From Anaerolineales bacterium (lineage in GTDB: Bacteria > Chloroflexota > Anaerolineae > Promineifilales > Promineifilaceae), in the NCBI GenBank assembly GCA_020432595.1, contig JAGQGA010000037.1, positions 1-17,436 on the forward strand: a stretch of 17,436 nucleotides of DNA, read 5' to 3'. The translations under genes and the position numbers were made by a program. The notes under the pieces were generated by a model. It ran no database searches. It was given only the letters and a program-made list of their open reading frames with translations, and was not told the DNA's origin. Shown piece by piece: positions 8,361 to 16,146 of the stretch (positions within the stretch are counted from its first letter, which is position 1; each line of letters begins with the position of its first letter).

Positions 8361-8389
8361 ATTGTAACGACAAATTGTAGTTTTTTCAA
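8361..8389 (-). promoter_or_regulatory. brnTA promoter with possible operator repeats
   Basis: On the minus strand TTGAAA (8389-8384) is separated by exactly 17 bases from TACAAT (8366-8361), a good sigma-70-type promoter. The expected start site falls at or next to the brnT ATG. TACAAT also occurs a second time at 8379-8374, giving a direct repeat with 13-base periodicity across the spacer and -10 box. This could be the BrnA-BrnT operator, which is inference. Confidence 0.65.
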
Positions 8390-8420
8390 CTGCGCGAAGT
8401 TATTGAAATGCACCTTGTAG

Positions 8421-8513
8421 ACCTGATTTTAGATCAAATTTATCAGTCAGATCAGGTAAATCTGCGTCCCATTCCTCATTCTTTTGCCAAACCACCCTGC
8501 ACCTTACTATAAT
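8421..8513 (+). promoter_or_regulatory. Candidate promoter region of the SARP-type regulator gene
   Basis: TTGCCA (8484-8489) and a perfect TATAAT (8508-8513) are spaced by 18 bases. Upstream, ACCTGAT (8421-8427) and ATCAGGT (8451-8457) form a 7-base inverted repeat, possibly a regulator site. The predicted leader to the start codon at 8613 is about 95 bases and has no clear hairpin. Confidence 0.45.
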
Positions 8514-8612
8514 CCCGTCGCAGGAGAGCATCATATCTTCAACGTCAACAGATCATCCTTGACCATATCATCACCGCTGTTTGGGTAGCAAACAGCCAAA
8601 CGGGAATCTATA

Positions 8613-11600
8613 TTGGCCGAGCTTCATCTGAACGTTCTGGGAAATCCACAGCTTTTTCTCAATAGTGAGCTGCTTGGCGGCGAACAACTGCCGCTAAAGG
8701 GGCAGGCGCTGCTCATCTACCTGGCCGTAACGGGGCAAGCCCACAACCGTTCCGCCCTGGCCGGGCTGCTGTGGGGGGATTTGCCGGAAGAGACGGCCCG
8801 CGCCAATTTGCGGCTGACGTTAAGCCGCTTGCGGAAGCTGCTGCCCGAAGAACTGTTTGATGTGACCCGCCAAACAATGGGGCTGCACCCCGGCGCGTTC
8901 ACGCTTGATCTGGCGGAATTTGCGGCAAAAGCGGGGAACACGGTGCAGCCACCACCAACGGCCGTTCTTCAACAAGCCGCCACCCTCTATCGCGGCTCCT
9001 TTTTGCAGGGGTTTGCCGTCCCCGACGCGCTGGAATTTGAAGATTGGCAGTTGGTGCAGCAGGCGCAGTGGCAGCAAACGGCCGTTTCCACCCTGTACCG
9101 CCTCATCCTCCAGGCCCGACAAGAAAACCAGCTTACCACCGCCATCGCCGCCGCCCGCCAACTGCTCACCATCGAACCGTGGCACGAAGAAGCCCACCGC
9201 CAGCTCATTTGGCTGCTGGCGCAAAGCGGCCAGCGCAGCAGCGCTCTGGCCCAATATGAAAGCTGCCGCCGCCTGCTGGCCGACGAACTGGGTGTGGAAC
9301 CCGAACCCGCCACCACCCAGCTTGCCGAGCAAATTCGCGCTGGCGAATGGGTCAGCGACAAATCCGCCCCGCCGCTGCCCCCGCCGTCCCCCAGCCCCGG
9401 CCACAACCTACCGCCCCAGTTCACCCCCTTCATCGGCCGCAAGCCAGAACTCGCCCAGCTTTTAGCCCTGTTACAACGAGAAGATGTAGCCTGGGTGACA
9501 TTGGTAGGAGAAGGGGGCGTGGGCAAAACGCGGCTGGCTTTGGCCGCCGCCGAGCGTCTGCTCACCCGCTTTGCCGATGGCGTTTGGTTTGTTTCGCTGG
9601 CAGAACAGGAAACGGCCGTTTCCCCCGAAAGCATAGCCGACGACATTGCCACCGCCATTGCCACCGCCATCGCCACCGCCATCGGCCTCAATTTAGGGGC
9701 AGGCCAGCCACCCCGCCAGCAAATCTTCACCTACTTACAAAACAAAAACTGCCTACTCCTCCTCGACAACTTCGAGATCGCCCTGCCCGGAGCCAGCTTT
9801 GTCCGCGATTTGGTCGCCGCTGCACCGCAGCTGACCATATTAGTCACCTCACGCGAGCCACTGCATTATCAGGCCGAATTCTTGCTGCGCCTCGATAGCA
9901 TGGCTATCAGCGATAGCTATGCTATCGGCGACACCAACGCAACTACGCTCGACAGCGTGCAGCTTTTTGCCGAACGTGCTGAACGTGCCACCGGCCAAAG
10001 CTGGCTCACCCCAGCGCGTCTGCCGCAGGTGGTGGCAATTTGCCGCTTTGTCAATGGGCTGCCGCTGGCACTGGAATTGGCCGCCAGCTGGACGCGCTGG
10101 CTGGAGCCAGAAGACATTTTGCAGGCGTTGCAGGAAAACGCCCTGACGCTAGAGGCCACCGCCCAAGACATTGCCCCGCGCCACCGCAGCCTCAACGCCG
10201 TTTTTGCCTATTCGTGGCAGCGACTTTCGCCCGACGAACAGCGGCTGCTGGCGCGGCTGTCGGTTTTCCGCCACACCTTCCAAATTGATGCCGCCCGCAC
10301 GGTGGCACAGGCGCGGCGGCCACTGCTCTTTGCCTTGGTGGACAAATCACTGCTGCAGCGGCAGTCGGGTGGTTATGTGGGGCTGCACGCCTTGCTGCGC
10401 CAATTTGCAGCCAGCAAATTGGCCGAATTGGGTGAGGACGAGGTGGCCTTGGCCGACCGCCACGCCGATTATTTTTTGCGCTGGGCGGGGGAGCAGGAGG
10501 GGGCGTTAAACGGCCGTTCTCCCCACACCACCCTTCCCCCCATGCAGCACAACGCCGTCAACCTGACCCAGGCGTTGCAGTGGGCCATTGAACGGCCGTT
10601 GCCAGCCGCATTGGCCGCTGGGTTGGGGGGCATGACGGCGTTTTGGCAAATTAGCGGACGATTTGGCGAAGGGGATCAGCTTTTAGCCACGGCGATTGAG
10701 CAGATAACGGCCGTTTCCCACCAAACCCGCCTGCTGGCCGATTTGCACCTGCGGCGGGGGGAGCTGCTGTATGAAATGACGCAGCTGCCGGAAATGGAGC
10801 AGGCGATTACGCGGGGGCTGGAGCTGGCGGCAGAGGTGGGGGATGAGAAGCTGCTGGCAAACGGCCGTTTGCGCCTGGGTCAAATCCACTGGCGGCGCGG
10901 ACAGTACGAAGCCGCCGCCGGAGCGTTTGACATCGCCAAACAGTTGGCGCAGCGCACCGGCCAAACGGCGTTGGAAGCCAACATCTGGCGCAACCAGGCG
11001 GCGGTGGTGTGGCGGCTGGGCGATTTGCCCAAGGCTGAAAGCTACAGCCAGCAGGCGTTACGGCTGCACCAACAGGCGGGCGACATCCGCAGCGAAAACC
11101 GCACGCGCCACTTTTTGGGCATTTTAGCCATCGAGCAGCACAACTATCCCCTGGTGCAGAACTATACCGAACCCGTTTTGCAGTCGGCGCGGGCGATGGG
11201 CGACCGGCCGGTGGTGATGGGGGCGTGTTCGCTGCTGGGGCATAGTGCCGCCCATATGCGCCAGTTTGAAAAGGCGTTGGCTTATTTTCAGGAGGATTTG
11301 ACGCTGGCACAAGAGATGGGGGCGCAGTGGCAAATAGGCAGCAACCAGACCAACACCGGGGATTTGTGGCTGCGGCTGGGTGATTTTGCCGCCGCGCAGG
11401 GGTGTTATGAGCAAGCTCTGCAAATTTTTCGCCAGCTAGGAACGGTTTTAGGAGCCAGCCATGTGCTGGGGTTTATGGGGCTTTTGGCGGCGGTGCGGGA
11501 GGATTTTGTTAACGGCCGTTCCCTCTGCCACGAAGCCCTCACCCTCGCCAAAGAAGCCAACGCCCGCCGCGAACAGGCGTTTGCCCAAACATTTCTGGGG

Positions 11601-12011
11601 CATAATTTGGCGGGGTTGGGGCAGTGGCGTGAGGCGCGAACGGCGTACCAAACGGCGCAGGCGGGTTGGGAAGCGTTGGGGGAACGGGAGCGAATGCTGG
11701 AAGCGCAAGCTGGAGCAGCGCGGGCGCGGTTGGCACTGGGCAATGTGGAAGGGGCATGGCAACTGATCGATCCCATCGTCGCGGCACTAGCCAATATGCC
11801 ATTGGCGGGGCTGGACGACCCGGCGCGGCTGTTTGTGACGTGTCATGAGGTGCTGCGGGCAGCGAAGGATGACCGGGCGAGGGCGGTGTGGGAAAACGGC
11901 CGTTTTGCCCTGCAAACCATCGCCAACACCATCACCCGCCCCGACCTGCGCCACCAGTTCGGCCACGCGAACCCGTTTCACCGACTACTGTTAAAACTAG
12001 ATTTTCGTTAG
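8613..12011 (+). CDS. SARP/BTAD - NB-ARC - TPR transcriptional regulator (AfsR-like)
   Basis: 1132 residues starting at TTG. An in-frame TAG at 8586 and the absence of ATG or GTG before 8613 make this the only reasonable start, and it yields the typical opening LHLNVLGNPQLFLN. Residues about 1-90 are the OmpR-like winged helix. Residues about 95-245 are the bacterial transcriptional activation domain (ETARANLRLTLSRLRKLL, then SALAQYESCRRLLADELGVEPEP). A proline-rich hinge leads to an NB-ARC ATPase with P-loop GEGGVGKT (299-306), Walker B LLLLD (381-385), TSREPL (about 414) and GLPLAL (482-487). Residues about 680-1050 are tetratricopeptide repeats. Such proteins are ATP-driven signal-sensing switches; the ligand and target genes are unknown. 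Odd points are a 12-base tandem repeat at 9645-9680 and a palindromic segment at 9894-9926 within the ATPase region. Eight full palindrome copies lie in the gene. Confidence 0.92.
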   Translation: MAELHLNVLGNPQLFLNSELLGGEQLPLKGQALLIYLAVTGQAHNRSALAGLLWGDLPEETARANLRLTLSRLRKLLPEELFDVTRQTMGLHPGAFTLDLAEFAAKAGNTVQPPPTAVLQQAATLYRGSFLQGFAVPDALEFEDWQLVQQAQWQQTAVSTLYRLILQARQENQLTTAIAAARQLLTIEPWHEEAHRQLIWLLAQSGQRSSALAQYESCRRLLADELGVEPEPATTQLAEQIRAGEWVSDKSAPPLPPPSPSPGHNLPPQFTPFIGRKPELAQLLALLQREDVAWVTLVGEGGVGKTRLALAAAERLLTRFADGVWFVSLAEQETAVSPESIADDIATAIATAIATAIGLNLGAGQPPRQQIFTYLQNKNCLLLLDNFEIALPGASFVRDLVAAAPQLTILVTSREPLHYQAEFLLRLDSMAISDSYAIGDTNATTLDSVQLFAERAERATGQSWLTPARLPQVVAICRFVNGLPLALELAASWTRWLEPEDILQALQENALTLEATAQDIAPRHRSLNAVFAYSWQRLSPDEQRLLARLSVFRHTFQIDAARTVAQARRPLLFALVDKSLLQRQSGGYVGLHALLRQFAASKLAELGEDEVALADRHADYFLRWAGEQEGALNGRSPHTTLPPMQHNAVNLTQALQWAIERPLPAALAAGLGGMTAFWQISGRFGEGDQLLATAIEQITAVSHQTRLLADLHLRRGELLYEMTQLPEMEQAITRGLELAAEVGDEKLLANGRLRLGQIHWRRGQYEAAAGAFDIAKQLAQRTGQTALEANIWRNQAAVVWRLGDLPKAESYSQQALRLHQQAGDIRSENRTRHFLGILAIEQHNYPLVQNYTEPVLQSARAMGDRPVVMGACSLLGHSAAHMRQFEKALAYFQEDLTLAQEMGAQWQIGSNQTNTGDLWLRLGDFAAAQGCYEQALQIFRQLGTVLGASHVLGFMGLLAAVREDFVNGRSLCHEALTLAKEANARREQAFAQTFLGHNLAGLGQWREARTAYQTAQAGWEALGERERMLEAQAGAARARLALGNVEGAWQLIDPIVAALANMPLAGLDDPARLFVTCHEVLRAAKDDRARAVWENGRFALQTIANTITRPDLRHQFGHANPFHRLLLKLDFR
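9645..9680 (+). repeat. 12-base tandem repeat, three copies, in coding DNA
   Basis: Three copies of ATTGCCACCGCC (the third with one change) encode Ile-Ala-Thr-Ala three times in the stretch between the P-loop and Walker B of the regulator. Being a multiple of three, the array can grow or shrink without breaking the frame. Confidence 0.85.
9894..9926. repeat. 33-base imperfect palindrome inside the regulator gene
   Basis: Arms beginning GATAGCAT and ending ATGCTATC pair over 15 bases with one mismatch around a 3-base centre. It encodes roughly DSMAISDSYAI in the linker after TSREPLHYQAEF. It reads like a hairpin element accommodated in frame in a tolerant linker. Confidence 0.7.
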
Positions 12012-12080
12012 TGACACTAACTAATCTCCAAACAGCTATCAGTATTTGTGAACGCTTATGACAAATGGAGGCTTGGACAA

Positions 12081-13337
12081 ATGAGTTGGCAAGATTTAGT
12101 GAATGGCAATGGGGAGTTGGCGGCATCGGGGGCGGCGCGGATCAACGGCCGTATTTCCTATTTGGCAACGGTGGACAAAAACGGCCGTTCGCGGGTGCAT
12201 CCCGTCACGCCGATTGTGGGGGAGGGTCGGCTGCTGCTGTTTATGGAGCCAACGTCGCCGAAGGGGTTTGATATTCGCAGAAACGGCCGTTATGCCCTCC
12301 ACTGCGGCGTGGAAAACAACGAAGGGGGCGAAGGTGAATTTTTTGTCCGTGGGCAAGGGCGGTTGCTCACTGACCCTGAATCACGGGCACAGGCAGTGCA
12401 GCTTGCCAGCTACAAACCCCACGACCGTTACATCTTGTTTGAACTGGGCGTAGATGAAGCCACTTTTACCCAATACGGCGACCACGGTCCGCAGCGGCAG
12501 CGATGGCAAGCACCCGGCGTGCGCTCGCTGCTGGGGCATTTGCTGCCGCCGCTGCCTGCCTCCGAGGCGGCCCAAGCCAATTTGGCACAAGCCCAAACCA
12601 ACTTTGCCACCGACCCAACCCTGGACAACACCATTTGGCTGGGGCGGCGGCTGGCCTATGTGGGGCAATTGGCCGAGGCGATTCAGGTTTATAGCGACGG
12701 CCTCAAGCGGTTTCCGCAGTCACACCAACTTTATCGCCACCGAGGACACCGCTACATTTCTACGCGCCAATTTGCCCTGGCGGTGGCCGATTTTGAACGG
12801 GCGGCGGTGTTGGCAACGGGGCAGCCAGTAGAAGTGGAGCCAGACGGCATCCCCAACCGGCTTAATCAGCCAACTTCCAACGGCCATTTCAACATTTGGT
12901 ACCATTTGGGGTTGGCCTATTACCTCACGGGTCAACTTGAAAGGGCAGCAGCGGCGTACAAAGTGTGCATGACCTACTCCGACAACCCCGACTCGGTTTG
13001 TGCCACCAGCGACTGGCTTTATATGACGCTGCGCGAACTGGGGCGGCACGATGAGGCGGCGGTGCTGCTGGAACCAATTCATGAGGGGATGGAACTGGTG
13101 GAAAGCCAGTCATACCATCGCCGCCTGCTGATGTACAAAGGGGTGCTGTCGCCCAGTGACCTGCTGGACAGTGAGGGAGCGGACGACATTGATGTGGCGA
13201 CGCAGGGATATGGTGTGGGCAACTATTACCGCTACACGGGTGAGCCGGACAAAGCCAACGCTATCTTCAGGCGAGTGCTGCAAACGTCTAACTGGTCGGC
13301 CTTTGGCTATATTGCAGCCGAAGTGGCGTTGCGTTAG
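12081..13337 (+). CDS. Pyridoxamine 5'-phosphate oxidase-fold domain fused to a TPR domain
   Basis: 418 residues from the ATG at 12081, which has GGAGG at 12067-12071. An in-frame GTG at 12048 is possible but lacks a site. Residues about 1-145 look like the FMN-binding split barrel of the PPOX superfamily (ISYLATVDKNGRSRVHPVTP, then GRLLLFMEPTSPKGFDIRRN). Residues about 165-418 form a tetratricopeptide protein of a type usually seen alone (TIWLGRRLAYVGQLAEAIQVY, LYRHRGHRYISTRQFALAVADFERA, IWYHLGLAYYLTGQLERAAAAYK). The oxidase-like half may bind flavin or haem and the TPR half a protein partner; the reaction is unknown. The gene follows the regulator by 69 bases on the same strand and could be co-transcribed. 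Palindrome copies at 12145, 12180 and 12282 all fall in the oxidase-like half and none in the TPR half. Confidence 0.85.
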   Translation: MSWQDLVNGNGELAASGAARINGRISYLATVDKNGRSRVHPVTPIVGEGRLLLFMEPTSPKGFDIRRNGRYALHCGVENNEGGEGEFFVRGQGRLLTDPESRAQAVQLASYKPHDRYILFELGVDEATFTQYGDHGPQRQRWQAPGVRSLLGHLLPPLPASEAAQANLAQAQTNFATDPTLDNTIWLGRRLAYVGQLAEAIQVYSDGLKRFPQSHQLYRHRGHRYISTRQFALAVADFERAAVLATGQPVEVEPDGIPNRLNQPTSNGHFNIWYHLGLAYYLTGQLERAAAAYKVCMTYSDNPDSVCATSDWLYMTLRELGRHDEAAVLLEPIHEGMELVESQSYHRRLLMYKGVLSPSDLLDSEGADDIDVATQGYGVGNYYRYTGEPDKANAIFRRVLQTSNWSAFGYIAAEVALR

Positions 13338-13353
13338 GGCAGGAAAAGCAAAA

Positions 13354-13378
13354 GCGCCATGCAAGGGGTGCATGGCGC
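13354..13378. terminator. Intergenic terminator hairpin between converging genes
   Basis: A perfect 10-base stem GCGCCATGCA/TGCATGGCGC with loop AGGGG lies 16 bases after the stop of the PPOX-TPR gene. On the minus strand the stem is followed by TTTTGCTTTTCC, which suits termination of the leftward hydrolase gene. On the plus strand a purine tract follows, so termination there would be weaker. Confidence 0.72.
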
Positions 13379-13548
13379 AAAGAAGAGGAGGAGAAGAAAG
13401 AGGAGAAAATTGTTTCGCTTACATGGGGAATTATAGGTGAGATTAACGGCCGTTACCGCCCACCCTGTTACACCTCCCCTGTAAACTAGCTATCACAACC
13501 ATTAAAACAGCGTAAATGCTGGCTGCTAAAAGCAAGACGTGGGGCGTG

Positions 13549-13585
13549 GGGAGTAGAGAGTACACGATACGCCCTCTCTACTCCC
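13549..13585. repeat. Inverted repeat downstream of the hydrolase gene
   Basis: A perfect 12-base stem, GGGAGTAGAGAG (13549-13560) with CTCTCTACTCCC (13574-13585), and a 13-base loop. It ends 13 bases beyond the hydrolase stop codon and may serve as a transcript end structure. Its purine-rich arm resembles the other dispersed hairpins in style. Confidence 0.75.
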
Positions 13586-13598
13586 TCCCCACACCCAA

Positions 13599-14420
13599 TC
13601 ACCCCTCCACCCGGTTCTCCAGCACCACTTCGCCAACTGTCACCCGCATCACATCCCCCACCTGTAAGGTAAAGGATTCATCCGGCACCAGTCCTGTGCC
13701 GGTCATGAGAAAGACGCCTTGGGGAAAATCCAGTTCGCGCCCCAGCCAGTCGGCCAGTTCGGCTGGCGTGCGCTTCATCTGGTCGCTGTTGGTTTGCCCG
13801 GCAAAGACGGCAGCATTGCTTCGTTCAATCTCAAGCTGGATGGGCATTTGCGTCAGCGGCAGCGTTTCGCCCAGCAGCAGCCCTGCCCCTAGCCCGCACG
13901 ACCCGCGATAGGTTTTGGCCTGGGGCAAATAAAGCGGGTTTTCCCCTTCAATGGAGCGTGACGACATATCGTTCCCGGCACAGTAGCCAACAATCTGGCC
14001 TAGGGCGTTGACGACCAGCGTCATCTCAGGTTCAGGGACATTCCATCTGCTATCGCGGCGAATGCGGAGCGGCTGCCCGCTGCCCACCACGCGCCACCCC
14101 AACGCCTTGAAAAACAGCTCCGGCCGTTTGGCATCATAAACGCGCTCGTAAACATCAGCCACGCTGGACTCGGCCTGCCGCGCCTGGCGGCTGCGAAGGT
14201 AGGTGACACCGCTCGCCCATACTTCCTGGGTAGGTTCAATGGGAGGCAACAGAGGATCAACGGCCGTTTCTCCCCCTCCACCTTTCATTGCCGCCAATAG
14301 AGCAAAAACGGCCGTTTTCTCCATCCCCAGCAAAAACTCCAGCTTAAACCCTTTCGGCAAATACACTCCATCCAGCGCCCACCGTGACCCAGCATTGGTC
14401 CCATGTCGTGTTAAGTACAT
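13599..14420 (-). CDS. Fumarylacetoacetate hydrolase-family enzyme, 2-keto-3-deoxy-sugar-acid dehydratase-like
   Basis: 273 residues, with AGGAG 5 bases before the ATG at 14420-14418. The catalytic core of the family is clear: the metal-binding pair Glu130 and Glu132 in VPEPEMTLVV, Asp151 in GYCAGNDMSSRSIEGENPLY, and Lys169 in LPQAKTY. RPELFFKA (99-106) and ENPLYLPQAK are close to 2-dehydro-3-deoxy-arabinonate (KdaD-type) dehydratases of oxidative pentose degradation, rather than to fumarylacetoacetase itself. This assignment is from motif memory and could equally be another ring- or keto-acid hydrolase of the superfamily. No other sugar-pathway gene is nearby. The segment at about 35-55 holds two palindrome copies (14259 and 14307) encoding ETAV and KTAV around a Gly-rich stretch that looks like a local insertion. 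Confidence 0.85.
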   Translation of the reverse strand: MYLTRHGTNAGSRWALDGVYLPKGFKLEFLLGMEKTAVFALLAAMKGGGGETAVDPLLPPIEPTQEVWASGVTYLRSRQARQAESSVADVYERVYDAKRPELFFKALGWRVVGSGQPLRIRRDSRWNVPEPEMTLVVNALGQIVGYCAGNDMSSRSIEGENPLYLPQAKTYRGSCGLGAGLLLGETLPLTQMPIQLEIERSNAAVFAGQTNSDQMKRTPAELADWLGRELDFPQGVFLMTGTGLVPDESFTLQVGDVMRVTVGEVVLENRVEG

Positions 14421-14444
14421 TTTTTCTCCTAAGAAGAGACCGAG

Positions 14445-14496
14445 AGATTAGGAAACTGGGAGTTTGGCGGGTTGCAATCTCTCAATTCCCTAATCT
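14445..14496. repeat. Intergenic inverted repeat, GAGATTGG-type
   Basis: Arms at 14445-14466 and 14475-14496 match over 22 bases with four mismatches around an 8-base loop. The arm composition (AGATTAGG and GGGAG purine runs) relates it to the hairpin at 1548-1602. It lies in the divergent region between the hydrolase gene and the membrane protein genes. Confidence 0.65.
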
Positions 14497-14669
14497 TCCA
14501 ATCTCATCCCCAAAACAAGTACCACAAACGGCCGTTTTTGCCACCCTTCCTACACTCATGATATTTAGCAGTCACTTGACCTGCCATTTGTCACTATCGC
14601 TAACGGCCGTTTCCCCCCACAATGGAACTGGATAATTGTGTCTATTAGCCATGAAAATGGAGGCATACC

Positions 14670-15284
14670 ATGACACTCAAACTCACCCACACAGATGATC
14701 GGCAGCTTGGTGGTTACGCATTCTTCCACCAAGACGGTTTATTAGATTTTTCCTTTGGGCTGTGGGTACTGCTAGTAGGTATTAGCCTACTGGTTGGGGC
14801 ACCGGAAGTGGGTGCCATTCTAGCACTGCTGCTAATTCCGTTTTGGGAAGCAGCCAAGCGCACCATTACCGTTAATCGCATTTCCGAACCAGCCATAACG
14901 CCAGCCCAAAGGCTGGGCGCAGCGCGGACACGCCGCTTCCTGGCAAGCGTGGTTGTGGGGTTACTACTGTTGGGCGTGTTGCTCTATGCAGCAACCACGT
15001 ACAATGTGCTACCAGCATGGGTACCCTATCTGTTTAGCAACTACTTTGTGGCACTACTGGGTGTAGGCTTAACGGCCGTTCTCCTCGCCATAGCCGCCTT
15101 CAATCAGCTCTACACCTTCTATAACCACGCCCTGCTTACCTTCGCCGCTTTCCTCTTCGGCCAGGCATTCAGCATTCCCATCCCCTACATCCTCATCCTG
15201 CTCGGCAGCGTCGTCTGGTTTGGCGGTTTCCTAATGCTATACCAGTTTATGCAGCACCACCACGTCCACCCGCACCTTTCCTAA
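14670..15284 (+). CDS. Multi-pass membrane protein of unknown function, HQDGLLD paralogue 1
   Basis: 204 residues. The ATG at 14670 has GGAGG at 14659-14663. A short cytoplasmic N-terminus carries FHQDGLLD (19-26) directly before the first helix. Likely helices are about 26-43, 46-58, 89-108, 120-145, 152-165 and 171-193, with a basic, proline-containing loop (about 60-88) after the first pair. The C-terminus is His-rich (QHHHVHPH), which might bind metal. The protein aligns in layout with the gene at 15517: the same HQDGLLD signature followed by a GL-x-x-LLVGI-like helix, the same two-plus-four helix plan, and an Arg-rich loop ending in QR. I know no named family. A palindrome at 15071 marks a change from mixed to strongly C-rich coding sequence. 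Confidence 0.85.
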   Translation: MTLKLTHTDDRQLGGYAFFHQDGLLDFSFGLWVLLVGISLLVGAPEVGAILALLLIPFWEAAKRTITVNRISEPAITPAQRLGAARTRRFLASVVVGLLLLGVLLYAATTYNVLPAWVPYLFSNYFVALLGVGLTAVLLAIAAFNQLYTFYNHALLTFAAFLFGQAFSIPIPYILILLGSVVWFGGFLMLYQFMQHHHVHPHLS

Positions 15285-15309
15285 GTTCTTAAAATCTAAG
15301 CCACAACGT

Positions 15310-15346
15310 TTGTCGGGAGCGCACAAATGATTTGCGCTCCTGACAA
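15310..15346. repeat. Hairpin downstream of the first membrane protein gene
   Basis: Arms 15310-15325 and 15331-15346 pair at 14 of 16 positions around the loop AATGA. It starts 25 bases after the stop codon and could be a terminator, but no T-run follows in either direction. Confidence 0.6.
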
Positions 15347-15353
15347 TCAATAG

Positions 15354-15452
15354 AGATTATCGGAAATAAGAATTTCTCTCGCAAAGTCGCAAAGTCGCCA
15401 AGCATTTTTTCCTTTGCGTCTTTGCGTGACATAAAGTTAATTCCGATAATGT
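15354..15452. repeat. MITE-like nested inverted repeat
   Basis: The perfect outer repeats ATTATCGGAA (15356-15365) and TTCCGATAAT (15441-15450), with partial extension on both sides, enclose an inner pair built from CGCAAAG units (about 15379-15396 and 15411-15427). It has no coding capacity. It separates the two paralogous membrane protein genes. Confidence 0.68.
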
Positions 15453-15516
15453 CTAATTCGTATGAACCAAATATTGGGGTCAGAGTTTACCTCTACTCTC
15501 ATTTGGGAGGTTTATC

Positions 15517-16107
15517 ATGTCAAACGACAAATGGCAACCTTTTGAAAAGCCATATCTACAATATCATCAAGATGGGCTACTCGATATGATGCTGGGGTTG
15601 ATGGCAATCCTCGTGGGTATTGCTATGCAGCAAGACATCGTGGCCTTGATGGGTGGGTCACTTTTGGTGGCCTATGGGCTGAACCTGATGGCTAAGGAAT
15701 GGATCACCGCTCCACGGTTGCGGCCAGAGGAATTAACGGCCGTTTCCACTCCCCAGATCCAACGTCGTAAAACCATGGTCTTCACCGTCACCCTCATCCT
15801 CGGTCTCGTCCTCTTCTTGCTCACCACCTTCCTGCTGCTCAATGATGCCCCTGTCTGGCTCCTCAGCACCCTCCCCGTCCTCATTCTCTTCACCATCATC
15901 GGGGTTCTCGTTTTTATGGGCTATGTCACCGGCAACCAGCGGCTCATCGCCTGCGCCCTGCTCATCATTTTTGCCTTCGTCAGCTATCTGGTTGTGCCGC
16001 TACCAATCTATGTTTACCCCATTGTCCTGGGCACCATCATCTTAGCCGTAGGCATCTTCCTGCTGCGCCAATTCTTGATGAGCCATCCTCGTCTCGCAGC
16101 ACCATAG
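15517..16107 (+). CDS. Multi-pass membrane protein of unknown function, HQDGLLD paralogue 2
   Basis: 196 residues with GGGAGG 6 bases before the ATG at 15517. YHQDGLLD (16-23) immediately precedes the first helix. Predicted helices are about 24-38, 40-57, 86-107, 112-135, 142-159 and 163-184, with a charged loop (about 58-85, ending IQRRK). It is a diverged paralogue of the gene at 14670, with most of the visible identity in the N-terminal motif and first helix. The function is unknown. The membrane topology is predicted only from hydrophobicity. The palindrome at 15735 encodes Leu-Thr-Ala-Val in the loop, and after it Leu and Val codons become mostly CTC and GTC. Confidence 0.85.
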   Translation: MSNDKWQPFEKPYLQYHQDGLLDMMLGLMAILVGIAMQQDIVALMGGSLLVAYGLNLMAKEWITAPRLRPEELTAVSTPQIQRRKTMVFTVTLILGLVLFLLTTFLLLNDAPVWLLSTLPVLILFTIIGVLVFMGYVTGNQRLIACALLIIFAFVSYLVVPLPIYVYPIVLGTIILAVGIFLLRQFLMSHPRLAAP

Positions 16108-16146
16108 GCTGATTTCGCCCAGCTATTTACCAAATCGCAGTATGTT

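Noticed and set aside
14576..14636. Sigma-70 promoter for the membrane protein gene at 14670 (TTGACC and GATAAT)
   Set aside because: The two boxes are about 49 bases apart, and neither has a partner at proper spacing.
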